A stretch of 58,752 nt of DNA, from the NCBI RefSeq assembly GCF_000422885.1, contig NZ_KE383946.1:16416-75167 (forward strand). Direction: 5' to 3'. The position numbers and the translations under genes were made by a program. Each line of letters begins with the position of its first letter. Within the stretch, counting starts at the first letter, position 1. The stretch comes from Ottowia thiooxydans DSM 14619. GTDB taxonomy: Bacteria > Pseudomonadota > Gammaproteobacteria > Burkholderiales > Burkholderiaceae_C. Below, one piece after another: positions 9,829-18,294 of the stretch. A model generated the notes under the pieces. The model did no database searches and had not been told where the DNA came from. It saw only the letters and a list, made by a program, of their open reading frames with translations.

Positions 9829-11145
9829 ATGTTGCGCCTGAACCGGACGCATGATGCAACCGCAAGAAGTTGGCTCGCCAGCGCCAATGACGCCGCCACG
9901 GACTTTCCACTGCAAAACCTGCCGCATGGGGTATTCAGGAATGTCGGGCATGAAAACGCTCGCGGCGGCCTCGCCATTGGTGATTCAGTTCTTGACCTGC
10001 GAGCACTGATCCAATCGGAACTGCTGTACGGGGAGGCTCTCATGTATGCGGAGAAAGCAGCCCTACCCGCTTTGAACGACTTCCTGGCGTTGGGCCACAT
10101 AGCGGCATCGACACTTCGCTCTGCCATCTTCGACCTGCTGCGAGACAACGCCCCCGCCGATCTCCAGGAGAGGGTACGGACATGCCTGATCCCTATGGCA
10201 GACATCAAACTCTTGCTTCCAGTAAGGGTTGGTGGATTCACTGATTTCTTCACTTCCGAACATCACGCCACCCGTGCAGGGCGTATTTCACGCCCGGAGA
10301 ACCCCCTGCCCCAGGCATTTCTGCAAATGCCAATGGCTTACAACGGGCGCGCAAGTTCCATACGCACCAGCGGAACGCCCCTGAAGCGCCCGAAGGGCAT
10401 CTTTGTGAAGGATGGCGAGTATGTGTATGAGCCATCGCTCTGCCTGGACTACGAACTGGAAGTAGGCTTCTTCGTGGGGCAAGGGAACGCGCTCGGTGAA
10501 ACCCTTTCCTTGGACGAGGCCGAGCAACGAATTTCCGGATGCTGCCTGGTCAACGACTGGTCGACCCGGGACATTCAGCGCGCAGAAATTTTCCCGCTCG
10601 GCCCCTTTCTAGGCAAGAGCACGCTCACAAGCATTTCGCCCTGGATTGTCACGGCAGAAGCGCTGCTGCCATTCAGAACGCAAGCCGCAGCGCCAGGCCG
10701 CTACCCGGCACATCTCTCCAGCAAACGCAATGATTCCTCAGGTGCGCTAGACCTTACCTTGACCGCGCTCATGACCACCAAGAAATCGAGAGCGGAAAAA
10801 CACAAGCCCGCTGTCCTCACAAGCACCAATCTTCTGAACTGCCACTGGACGCTGGCACAGATGCTCGCACACCACGCCAGCAACGGTTGCGCCATCGAGC
10901 CTGGTGACCTGATGGCATCAGGCACCACTTCAGGCCCGGAACAGCACTCTGCCGCCTGCCTTTACGAGCTTTGCATCGATCCACAACGCCAGGTGTTGCG
11001 CGCCATCTCTTTGCCCAACGGCGAATCAAGGATGTGGCTTGAGGACGGCGACGAAATCATCCTGCGTGCGCGAGCGCAGCGCGAAGGATTCGTCTCAATC
11101 GGCTTTGGCGAATGCGTGGGCCGAGTGGAACCGTGCGCGGAATGA
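9829..11145 (+). CDS. Fumarylacetoacetase-family hydrolase (full-length FahA type)
   Basis: 438 aa, the usual length of fumarylacetoacetase, with the small N-terminal domain (1-120) and the catalytic beta roll. Recognisable motifs are TDFFTSEHHAT (metal Asp and catalytic His, about 142-152), LDYELEVGFFVG (metal Glu pair, about 210), VNDWSTRDIQ (metal Asp, about 240), PLGPFLGKS, and GDLMASGTTSGPE near 365. FahA cleaves fumarylacetoacetate to fumarate and acetoacetate in tyrosine/homogentisate breakdown. No homogentisate dioxygenase or maleylacetoacetate isomerase is next to it here, so the true substrate may be another beta-diketo acid. A strong ribosome site (GGAGAAGAG) precedes ATG. First gene of the IclR-controlled operon. 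Confidence 0.85.
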   Translation: MLRLNRTHDATARSWLASANDAATDFPLQNLPHGVFRNVGHENARGGLAIGDSVLDLRALIQSELLYGEALMYAEKAALPALNDFLALGHIAASTLRSAIFDLLRDNAPADLQERVRTCLIPMADIKLLLPVRVGGFTDFFTSEHHATRAGRISRPENPLPQAFLQMPMAYNGRASSIRTSGTPLKRPKGIFVKDGEYVYEPSLCLDYELEVGFFVGQGNALGETLSLDEAEQRISGCCLVNDWSTRDIQRAEIFPLGPFLGKSTLTSISPWIVTAEALLPFRTQAAAPGRYPAHLSSKRNDSSGALDLTLTALMTTKKSRAEKHKPAVLTSTNLLNCHWTLAQMLAHHASNGCAIEPGDLMASGTTSGPEQHSAACLYELCIDPQRQVLRAISLPNGESRMWLEDGDEIILRARAQREGFVSIGFGECVGRVEPCAE

Positions 11146-11180
11146 ACTGAATCCCAACCAGTAGTTAATGGAGAAAACTT

Positions 11181-11972
11181 ATGCAAGAAACGAACACAAA
11201 AGCAGAACTCAGAGCCGGCGGCCAGGGCGTGCTGTCCTTGAAAGACAAAGTCGCAGTGGTCACAGGAGCCAGCAGTGGAATAGGCGAAGCGACAGCGCGG
11301 CGCCTTGCGGAAGCCGGCGCACGTGTGATCGTGGGCTACAACGAGGGTGAAGAGCGCGCGAGAAAAGTGCTCGCCTCCCTTCCAGGAGAGGGCCACGCCA
11401 TACAAAAGATTACTTTGACAGACACGCGAACCATAGAAGCCGCTGCAGCAGCCATCAAGGCCAGCCACGGGCGTGTGGATGTGCTCGTGAACTCGGCCGG
11501 CATCGCCAAGATCATCCCGCATGCCGACGTACAGGCGTTAGATGACGCAACCTTCGACCACATCATGGTGATCAACGCCCGTGGCCCCTTTGCCGTGATC
11601 CGCACGTTTCTTCCGTTGCTGCAGGTTGGCACGGACAGCGTGATCGTTAACGTTTCGTCGATCTCGGCGTTCACAGCTCTAGGCAGCAGCATCGCCTACT
11701 GCGCTTCCAAGGCGGCCCTGGACACCATGAGCATGTCTTTGGCACGGGTGCTTGGCCCCAATATCCGGGTAGTGGGGATATCACCCGCTGCGGTGGCCAC
11801 GCCTATTCTTCCGGAGCTTGGCCGAGCCCGCGTTGAGAAGCAAGCCGCGCTGACGCCACTCAAGACTGTGACCGAACCAGACGATATCGCCCTCTCCGTG
11901 ATGGCCGCCGTCACGCACCTGCGGCTCATGACTGGCAGCACCATCGTGGTCGACGGTGGACGTCACCTTTAA
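11181..11972 (+). CDS. Short-chain dehydrogenase/reductase
   Basis: 263 aa. Classical SDR: cofactor motif TGASSGIG (about 29-36), NSAG (about 108), catalytic Ser in NVSSIS (about 160), and YCASK (Tyr and Lys, about 174-178), with C-terminal TGSTIVVDGG. An NAD(P)-dependent alcohol/ketone redox step is certain as a class, the substrate is not. Ribosome site GGAGAAA before ATG. It lies 35 bp after the FAH gene and 19 bp before the VOC gene. With an enolase-family dehydratase and a diketo-acid hydrolase in the same operon, oxidation of a 2-keto-3-deoxy acid to a diketo acid is one hypothesis. Confidence 0.9.
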   Translation: MQETNTKAELRAGGQGVLSLKDKVAVVTGASSGIGEATARRLAEAGARVIVGYNEGEERARKVLASLPGEGHAIQKITLTDTRTIEAAAAAIKASHGRVDVLVNSAGIAKIIPHADVQALDDATFDHIMVINARGPFAVIRTFLPLLQVGTDSVIVNVSSISAFTALGSSIAYCASKAALDTMSMSLARVLGPNIRVVGISPAAVATPILPELGRARVEKQAALTPLKTVTEPDDIALSVMAAVTHLRLMTGSTIVVDGGRHL

Positions 11973-11991
11973 TCCTTGGACGGAGATTCTG

Positions 11992-12540
11992 ATGCTCTGC
12001 AAACAATTCCATCATGTTGCCTACCGATGCAAAGATGCCAAGCAGACAGTTGACTTCTACACCCGCATGCTGGGGTTGAAGTTCTCCCACGTCATGGGAG
12101 CGGACCATGTTCCCTCAACCGGTCTGTACAGCCCGCACATTCACATTTTCTTCGAACTTGAAGACGGCTCCAACATCGCCTTCTTTGAATGTCCGCATGA
12201 TCCTGGCGAGGTCAAGGACCTCACCAGCCCGGACTGGATCCAGCACATTGCCTTCCGGGTAGCGGATCTTCAAACATTGGAAGCAGCCAAGAAAGATCTT
12301 GAATCCAAGGGGATCAAGGTGCTGGGGCCAACGGTACACGATGACTTCGTGACATCCATCTACTTTTGGGATCCGTCCGGACATCGCCTCGAACTGACAT
12401 CGGTGATGGCAGATCAGCAACGGATGAAGCGCTACGAGGAAGAGGCTCCTCGCGCGCTTGAAGTATGGAATCGCACGCACGACTGGAGCAACCGGCGAGA
12501 AGCCTTTGGAGCGGACCAGGGCTACGCCCACCGCGAATGA
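11992..12540 (+). CDS. VOC-superfamily protein (glyoxalase/extradiol dioxygenase fold)
   Basis: 182 aa from ATG 11992 (CGGAGA ribosome site; a longer frame would overlap the SDR stop). It has one pair of beta-alpha-beta-beta-beta modules: FHHVAYRCKDAKQTVDFYTRMLGL at the start and WIQHIAFRVADLQTLEAAKKDLESKG in the second half. Likely metal ligands are His in FHH (about 7), Glu in IAFFE (about 63), His in QHIAF (about 85) and Glu in HRLELT (about 125), the H/E/H/E pattern of glyoxalase I-like members. Known members include glyoxalases, methylmalonyl-CoA epimerase and ring-cleaving dioxygenases. Which reaction applies is not determined. Confidence 0.8.
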   Translation: MLCKQFHHVAYRCKDAKQTVDFYTRMLGLKFSHVMGADHVPSTGLYSPHIHIFFELEDGSNIAFFECPHDPGEVKDLTSPDWIQHIAFRVADLQTLEAAKKDLESKGIKVLGPTVHDDFVTSIYFWDPSGHRLELTSVMADQQRMKRYEEEAPRALEVWNRTHDWSNRREAFGADQGYAHRE

Positions 12541-12683
12541 AAACGCCAATGTAGCGCCTAAAGCTGGAGAGGGTTTCAACCCCTTCACCCTCCGGATCCT
12601 TTCCGCAGGTGAAGGCCATCAACGCCCCACCCATGAACGAACACCGAGCGGCAAGCGTCGCACAAAAGAATGGAGACATCAAC

Positions 12684-13655
12684 ATGCGCCTGAAACTACT
12701 GAAATCTACGGCAACAGCCCTCATCATGTGGGCAGCAGCTACCGGAGCCTCGTTCTCGCAAACCTGGCCCGCCAAGCCCATAGAACTGGTTCACGGCTTC
12801 GCCGCTGGTGGCCAGGCCGACATCGTCGCCAGGTTGATTGCGCAGGGTTTGACCGAGCGCTTGAAGTCACCGGTCGTGGTGGTATCAAGAAGCGGCGCTG
12901 GTGGCAACCTGGCTAGTGAATCGGTCACCAGGGCTACGCCAGATGGCCATACGCTAATTTTGCTCACCGGTGGCCACGCGGTCTCCGCCGCGCTCTACAA
13001 GAATCTCAAGTTTGATCCGGTCAAGGACTTCGCGTTCGTTTCACCGATCTCGATTAACCCGTTCGTTTTGGTCGTCCGTAAGGACAGCGCCATTACGGAC
13101 ATCGCTTCCTTGATCGCAGCGGCGAAGAAACAACCGGGACGAATCACCTACAGCTCCGTTGGAATCGGATCCACGCAACATCTGGTGGGCGAACTATTCG
13201 CGAGCAGCACGGACACCCAGTTGACGCATGTCCCGTACCGAGGTGGCGGCGCACCTATGGCAGACCTGCTGGGAGGGCAGATTGACCTGAACATCGACTC
13301 AATCGCAGCCACGCGTAGCGCCATAGAGTCAGGGCGCGCTCGCGCCATTGGCATCACAAGCGCTGACAAATGGCCCACTTTGCCGTCGATTGAACCGGTG
13401 TCTGCAGTTCAACCTGGCTTCGCGGTCACCTCATGGATTGGCATAGCCGCCCCGGCTGCGACGCCTCAGCCGATTGTCAGCAGGCTGAACACGGAGCTGC
13501 AATCTCTACTGGCTGATCAACAGTTCCAGCAACGCCTTCTGGACAACGGTTCACGCGTCAATCCTGGCTCCCCGGAGGACCTTCGCCGTCTCGTAACCTC
13601 CGAGATCGATCGTTGGACCAAGGTCATCAGCAAGGCTGGCATTGAGCGCAACTGA
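12684..13655 (+). CDS. Bug/TctC-family periplasmic binding protein
   Basis: 323 aa from ATG 12684, chosen for its GGAGA ribosome site and because the signal peptide (MRLKLLKSTA... ending SFSQ) then starts at residue 1. The family motifs follow: WPAKPIELVHGFAAGGQADIVARL, GAGGNLASE, ATPDGHTLIL and THVPYRGGGAPMADLLGGQIDL. Bug proteins bind carboxylates, often without an amide or amine group on the ligand, for tripartite tricarboxylate transport or for sensing. No tctA/tctB membrane genes are adjacent, which is common in Burkholderiales where Bug genes are greatly amplified. Its place in the operon suggests that it captures the pathway substrate, probably an organic acid. Confidence 0.9.
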   Translation: MRLKLLKSTATALIMWAAATGASFSQTWPAKPIELVHGFAAGGQADIVARLIAQGLTERLKSPVVVVSRSGAGGNLASESVTRATPDGHTLILLTGGHAVSAALYKNLKFDPVKDFAFVSPISINPFVLVVRKDSAITDIASLIAAAKKQPGRITYSSVGIGSTQHLVGELFASSTDTQLTHVPYRGGGAPMADLLGGQIDLNIDSIAATRSAIESGRARAIGITSADKWPTLPSIEPVSAVQPGFAVTSWIGIAAPAATPQPIVSRLNTELQSLLADQQFQQRLLDNGSRVNPGSPEDLRRLVTSEIDRWTKVISKAGIERN

Positions 13656-13662
13656 AGCTCAA

Positions 13663-14874
13663 ATGAAACTCAATCAGGCGCGACCTTTTTTTCTGGATGG
13701 CAAGAGGATGCACAAGATTTCGTCGGTTGAGGCACTGCATATTGGGCAATTCCTCTATGCCCGCATCAGGACCGAAGCCGGATATACAGGCTACGGTGAG
13801 GCGGGCTCCTGGGGCCACATAGAAGCGGCCAAGGCTGCCTTGGAGAAATTCGGCCACTACCTCGTCGGCAAGGACGCGAACCAGATTGAGTACCACTGGA
13901 ACGTGATGCAACGCTTCTCGCATTTCCGCGGAACAGCGGTTAACGCGGCCGTGTCCGCCATAGACATTGCACTTTGGGACCTGCTGGGAAAGCGCCTGCA
14001 AACTCCAGTCTGGCAATTGCTAGGCGGTCAGTACCGAAACAAGCTGCGTGTCTATGGGCATGTGTATGCCGAATCGCTTGAAGAAGTTCTGAAGGAATGC
14101 CGCAGGCTGCGCGCCGAAGGCTTCACTGCAGTCGGGCATATCAACCCATTTTTGGATGAGCCTGAGGGAGAAACCTATTTCCGATCGCACGTTGGAAAGC
14201 TGAGCGACGCCAAAGAACGGGTGATGGCATTTCGTGAAGCCGTGGGGCCTGATGTCGACCTGCTGATCGAGATGCACAGACGCCTGAATCCCGCTGAAGC
14301 CATAGCGATAGGCAATTTATTGGAACCTGCCGCGCCCATGTGGCTGGAAGACCCTCTGCGTCCTGAGTTCTACGCGCAAACCACCACCGTAGGGCAATCC
14401 ATTTCGGTGCCCATAGCGACCGGCGAGCGCTTTTCCACACCGGCAGAGTTTCAGATGCAACTGGCTGGCGGGGGTGTTCGCTATGCGAGGGTCTCGGTCT
14501 GTGTGTGCGGCGGCATTACGGGTGCAAGAAAAGTGGCCGCCCTGGCTGAAGCGCAGAACATTGACATTGCCCCGCACAATCCACTATCGCCCATCAGCCT
14601 CGCAGCTTGCATGCAAGTCGCCGCAAGCAGCCCCAATTTTGCGATTCAGGAGTACCCCACTGGCTTCGAGAATCTGGTTTTGAAATCAGGCAAAACTCTT
14701 CTTGGCGCCGACCTTGTAGACCACTACCCTGTACCCGAATCGGGGTTCATTACGGTGAGCGACCGCCCTGGAATTGGAATAGAGTTGAGAGAAAACGCCC
14801 AATCATCCCGGCCCCCCATTTTCAGGCCGGTGTCCATGCGCATGAGCGCAGATGGCGCCCCGTTGGACCAATAG
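13663..14874 (+). CDS. Enolase-superfamily (MR/MLE) dehydratase-like protein with altered His-Asp dyad
   Basis: 403 aa from the first ATG 13663; a TTG at 13642 overlaps the bug gene end, and ATG 13708 would give a 388-aa protein that also starts near the family N-terminus. N-terminal capping domain to about 125, then the barrel. Metal-ligand positions are visible: IEMH (Glu in place of the usual Asp, with the GalD-type His), WLEDP and TGERF. Catalytic His is in APHNP. The Asp that usually pairs with it, located 5 residues before GGIT (xPDxxxxGGIT), is Ser here (VSVCVCGGIT). This suggests a changed mechanism or substrate. Closest layout is galactonate/gluconate-type acid-sugar dehydratases. 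Last gene of the operon. Confidence 0.8.
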   Translation: MKLNQARPFFLDGKRMHKISSVEALHIGQFLYARIRTEAGYTGYGEAGSWGHIEAAKAALEKFGHYLVGKDANQIEYHWNVMQRFSHFRGTAVNAAVSAIDIALWDLLGKRLQTPVWQLLGGQYRNKLRVYGHVYAESLEEVLKECRRLRAEGFTAVGHINPFLDEPEGETYFRSHVGKLSDAKERVMAFREAVGPDVDLLIEMHRRLNPAEAIAIGNLLEPAAPMWLEDPLRPEFYAQTTTVGQSISVPIATGERFSTPAEFQMQLAGGGVRYARVSVCVCGGITGARKVAALAEAQNIDIAPHNPLSPISLAACMQVAASSPNFAIQEYPTGFENLVLKSGKTLLGADLVDHYPVPESGFITVSDRPGIGIELRENAQSSRPPIFRPVSMRMSADGAPLDQ

Positions 14875-14889
14875 CTCAAAGGCTATTGG
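14868..14889 (+). terminator. Hairpin at end of IclR-controlled operon
   Basis: Arms CCAATAGC and GCTATTGG with a 6-base loop TCAAAG form a perfect 8-bp stem that begins inside the stop codon of the enolase-family gene. There is no T tract after it, so it may be a Rho-independent terminator of low strength or an mRNA-stabilising hairpin. Confidence 0.4.
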
Positions 14890-15059
14890 TGATGAAAGAG
14901 CACGGAGGGCATGTGCTCCGACATGGGAGGTGTCGTAGCATCCCCCCCAGTGGAATAGACCGCTCAGGCGAGTAAATCGCAACCAAGGTTTGAGACGGTC
15001 CCGACGAATTCCGTTGCCAAAGCGAAGAAACTCATCCTGGGAACGCCTGACTCAGGACA

Positions 15060-15665
15060 CTAGCCTCCGCACTCAGGCCCCTCACAACCACCTCCAGGCT
15101 GACCACCACCGCCTCCTGGGCTACCCGCTTCAACGCAAGCCTCGAGCGCGACAATACAGCCCGCGGAGGGTGCAAGTGATTGGCCGATTTGGCACGTACT
15201 ACCCGCCGCAACCTGACCTCCGGAGGCTATGAGGCTTGAGATCTTCAGCGGTACAGTGGTGGTGTTGGTCAATGTGGTGCTGAGGGCAGTAATCGGGACA
15301 CTGCCACCTGTCGCACTGGACATGCTAGCCGCGGCTGCCATCGCTTGATTGATCACCAAGCCACCGCTACCTGCCGCCAGTACAAACGCCAAGCCAAACA
15401 GCACTGCCCAATGTTTCGCGCTGCCACCGAGGCGCACCCGACGAACTCCCATGAATCCCAACATCGAGGCCAGGATCAGCAAACCCCAGAAGGTAAAAGA
15501 TGGCACTGCCGCTGGAGGAAGGATTGGGACAGGAATGGGTGCGTATGCGAGGGTGGCGTTGCACAAGAGAGGCACTTGGGCCTGCGCCGCACAAGTGAAG
15601 ACGGCAAGGGAAGCCGTCGCTAACCAACGGGTTCCGCGGCTGTGCCGGCGGGTGCTTATCAGCAT
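15060..15665 (-). CDS. Small membrane/secreted protein with mid-sequence XrtH-type motif (midcut-by-XrtH-like)
   Basis: 201 aa. Signal peptide about 12-29 (ending AQAQ), a short Pro-rich stretch (APIPVPILPP), then VPSFTFWGLLILASMLGF and RRVR at about 54-78: a [IV]P-x4-WG motif, hydrophobic helix and Arg cluster placed in the middle instead of at the C-terminus. A second helix (WAVLFGLAFVLAAGSGGLVI, about 88-107) follows, then a Thr/Ser-rich region with Cys and an end made of Gly, Cys, Pro and Glu. From memory this is the architecture of the family named midcut-by-XrtH in Comamonadaceae, where exosortase H is thought to cut internally. Ribosome site GGAGAG before the ATG. Stands alone between two operons. 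Function unknown. Confidence 0.75.
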   Translation of the reverse strand: MLISTRRHSRGTRWLATASLAVFTCAAQAQVPLLCNATLAYAPIPVPILPPAAVPSFTFWGLLILASMLGFMGVRRVRLGGSAKHWAVLFGLAFVLAAGSGGLVINQAMAAAASMSSATGGSVPITALSTTLTNTTTVPLKISSLIASGGQVAAGSTCQIGQSLAPSAGCIVALEACVEAGSPGGGGGQPGGGCEGPECGG

Positions 15666-15921
15666 GGTGTTCTCTCCATTTTTGGGACAGTCGTGAGTGA
15701 TTTACTTCAACAACTGACAACAAGTCTAGAAAGAGCGCAATAAGCCAGGAAGCGTAGTTCCCGTCAAAAATCCGTCAAAAACTCGATTTTTGTGCATTTT
15801 TCCACACCCACGTGCATCTTCCGGAGGCGAGCAGAACTACGGAATTCTCAGGGGTCGGGCGCGAGACTCTCAACCGTGCAAGCGCCCCACTCCTCGGGAC
15901 GCTCGCTTATCGCTGGAAATT

Positions 15922-17484
15922 TCAGGCTGTTTCGCCTGTAATGGCCGCTAGCATGGCAGGTGAGCCTTGCACGGCGGCGCGTTGCATCATGTGCTTGACC
16001 GCACGCAGGCCGCCTAACTCCTCACCACCGCCCGCGCGGCCAGGGCCACCGTGCTTGAGGAAAGGCAATGCGGAACCGTGGCCGGTAGATTCAGGTGCAG
16101 CGGCACGGTCAAGGATCTGCAAGCGACCATGCAACATGGCCATTTGCGGAATGACCTTGGCAGCCACTTCAGCGCTCTTGGTGACCAATGTACCGGCCAG
16201 GCTGCCCTTGCCCTTTGCTGCCAGAGCAACGGCTTCTTCTATCCCGCCGCTGTAACTCATGAGGGTGCTGACGGGCCCAAAAGCCTCAACGTCATGGGCT
16301 GCGTGGTTGGAAGAGTCGCGAGCCAGGAGCAGCGTAGGTTGGAAGAAAGCGCCGTTCTCGGCGCCCTCGCCCACCGGAGCAAAACCTTCCGCACCACCGA
16401 ACACCACTTCAGCCCCTTGACGCAATGTATCTACGCGGTCGCCCACGTCTTTTTGCTGCGATTTAGATGCCAGCGCACCCATGCGAACGTTCTCAAGCCG
16501 TGGATCGCCCACCGTGGTCTTGGCCAGACGATCCTTGAGCTTGGCTGCCACCGCATCAACATGCTGTGAAGGCACAATCGCCCGGCGGATGGCCGTGCAT
16601 TTTTGACCCGCCTTTTGTGTCATCTCACGGGCAACTTCTTTAACGAGGAGATCAAACTCTTCGTCATCGGGCGTGACGTCAGGCGCCAGGATGGCACAGT
16701 TCAGCGAATCAGCTTCGGCGTTGAAGGGAATGCTGTTCTTGATGATGTTGGGCGACACACGCAACTTGGCAGCCGTGTCCGCTGAGCCGGTGAAGGTCAC
16801 TACATCGGACACATCCAGCCTATCCAGCAGATCACCCGTGCCGCCAATCACAAGCTGCAAGGAGCCTTCCGGCAAGATGCCAGAGTCATTGATAAGGCGA
16901 ACCAGCTTTTCTGTGAGGAAGCTGGTGGCAGTGGCCGGCTTTCCAATGCTGGGCATACCAGCGAGGAACGTGGGCGCAAATTTCTCCAGCAGTCCCCACA
17001 CGGGGAAATTGAAGGCATTGATGTGCACCGCCACCCCACCACGCGGCACGAGGACGTGCGTGCCGGCGTAGGCGCCTGTCTTGCCCAGAGACATTTGCTG
17101 GCCCTCGTGCCAGAGGTTTCCGCTACGAGGCAACTCCTTGGCCATGCTGGCATAGGCGAACAGAGTGCCCGTGCCGCCTTCTATGTCTACCCAACCGTCT
17201 GTGCGGGTAGCGCCGGTGTGAACGGAAAGCTCATACATTTCTTCCTTGCGCTCTCCCAGGTACTTGGCGAGCGCTTTCAGCGCCGCAGCGCGCTGTTGAA
17301 AATCCATGGCCATCAGGGCCGGTAAACCCACCTTGCGAGCATGTTCGAGTGCTTCGGCGAAATCGATGGCTTCAGCATGGGTGTGGGCGATCACGCCGTT
17401 GTCGATGGCGCTACGCAGAACCTGCGCAGGTTCTGCGCCAATCCAGCGGCCGGCAATGTAGCTTTGAAGTTGAGGCGTTGTCAT
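15922..17484 (-). CDS. PaaZ-type aldehyde dehydrogenase (single domain)
   Basis: 520 aa. It matches the aldehyde dehydrogenase half of PaaZ throughout: TGATRTDGWVDIEGG (about 92), AVHINAFNFPVWG (about 154), EADSLNC (active Glu about 256), AGQKCTAIRR (active Cys about 295) and the C-terminal block STGHGSALPFLKHGGPGRAGGGEELGG. Bifunctional PaaZ (about 680 aa) also carries a hydratase domain that opens the oxepin-CoA ring; here the stop falls at the domain border, so only oxidation of the semialdehyde-CoA is expected. BoxD of the benzoyl-CoA epoxide pathway is the main alternative. Last gene after livKHMGF; 72 bp with a hairpin separate it from livF. NAD(P)-dependent, cytoplasmic. Confidence 0.82.
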   Translation of the reverse strand: MTTPQLQSYIAGRWIGAEPAQVLRSAIDNGVIAHTHAEAIDFAEALEHARKVGLPALMAMDFQQRAAALKALAKYLGERKEEMYELSVHTGATRTDGWVDIEGGTGTLFAYASMAKELPRSGNLWHEGQQMSLGKTGAYAGTHVLVPRGGVAVHINAFNFPVWGLLEKFAPTFLAGMPSIGKPATATSFLTEKLVRLINDSGILPEGSLQLVIGGTGDLLDRLDVSDVVTFTGSADTAAKLRVSPNIIKNSIPFNAEADSLNCAILAPDVTPDDEEFDLLVKEVAREMTQKAGQKCTAIRRAIVPSQHVDAVAAKLKDRLAKTTVGDPRLENVRMGALASKSQQKDVGDRVDTLRQGAEVVFGGAEGFAPVGEGAENGAFFQPTLLLARDSSNHAAHDVEAFGPVSTLMSYSGGIEEAVALAAKGKGSLAGTLVTKSAEVAAKVIPQMAMLHGRLQILDRAAAPESTGHGSALPFLKHGGPGRAGGGEELGGLRAVKHMMQRAAVQGSPAMLAAITGETA

Positions 17485-17515
17485 GGGAGTATTCCGGGAA
17501 AATTGAAAGAAATGA

Positions 17516-17547
17516 GGCCGTCCTGGGCAAGCTTTGCCGGGACGGCC
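17516..17547 (-). other. Intercistronic hairpin between livF and paaZ-like gene
   Basis: Outer arms GGCCGTCC/GGACGGCC and inner arms GGCAA/TTGCC around the loop GCT make a nearly continuous stem in the 72-bp gap. No T tract follows on the minus strand. It could reduce or stabilise transcript for the last gene; the effect is not known. Confidence 0.5.
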
Positions 17548-17556
17548 CTGATGCGA

Positions 17557-18294
17557 TCAAGCGGCCTTTTGGCCGCCTACACCCAGATAAGTTTCGATCA
17601 CGCGGCGATCGTGTAGCAGATCGCTCGCGGCGCCTTGCAGCGCAACAGCGCCCATCTCCAGCACATAGGCTCGATCAGCTACCTGCAAGGCAGCCCGGGC
17701 ATTCTGTTCAACCAGAAGCACCGAAACTCCCAGACGGCGAAGCGAGGAGACTATATTGAGCACCTCGCGCACGATCAAAGGTGCCAATCCGAGCGATGGC
17801 TCATCAAGCATCAACAGACGTGGGCGTGCCATCAGCGCGCGGCCAATGGCCAGCATCTGGCGCTCTCCGCCTGAGAGAGTAGAAGCCATCTGAGCACGAC
17901 GCTCATCGAGACGCGGGAACATCTGAAACACCTCGGTCATACGCTCCTTCTGGTCGCGCTGGCCACGTCTCCAGCGGGCAAAGCCCCCCAAGAGCAGGTT
18001 GTCTTCCACGGACATTTCGCCGAACAGTTCACGCTTCTCAGGAACCAGCCCGACCCCCGAGGCCACCATGGCCTCCACGGTAGGGCGATTCACACGCGCA
18101 CCCGACAGGTTGAGCCCACCACTGGAGGGCAATAGGCCCATGATGGCATTGAGCAAGGTAGATTTGCCTGCGCCATTGGGTCCGATGACGGTAACGATCT
18201 CGCCCTCACCTACCGTCAGCGCCACCTGGTGCACGGCTTCCACCGGGCCATAGCAAACCGAAAATCCGTTGAGCTCCAGCAAAAGCTTACTCAT
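17557..18294 (-). CDS. livF: Branched-chain amino-acid-type ABC transporter ATP-binding protein LivF
   Basis: 245 aa with Walker A GPNGAGKSTLL (about 38), signature LSGGERQML (about 140), Walker B LLMLDEPSLGLAP (about 158) and switch His region VLLVEQNARAAL. Length and the motif EPSLGLAPLIV fit LivF. It hydrolyses ATP on the cytoplasmic face for the HAAT-type importer made with LivH, LivM-LivG and LivK. Its ATG overlaps the stop of the livMG gene by 4 bases (ATGA). In this setting next to a PaaZ-like enzyme the substrate is probably an aromatic or organic acid and not an amino acid. Confidence 0.92.
   Translation of the reverse strand: MSKLLLELNGFSVCYGPVEAVHQVALTVGEGEIVTVIGPNGAGKSTLLNAIMGLLPSSGGLNLSGARVNRPTVEAMVASGVGLVPEKRELFGEMSVEDNLLLGGFARWRRGQRDQKERMTEVFQMFPRLDERRAQMASTLSGGERQMLAIGRALMARPRLLMLDEPSLGLAPLIVREVLNIVSSLRRLGVSVLLVEQNARAALQVADRAYVLEMGAVALQGAASDLLHDRRVIETYLGVGGQKAA

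Noticed and set aside
15922-17484. BoxD of the benzoyl-CoA pathway
   Set aside because: No boxABC genes are near, and the motifs agree better with the PaaZ aldehyde dehydrogenase half; kept as an alternative.
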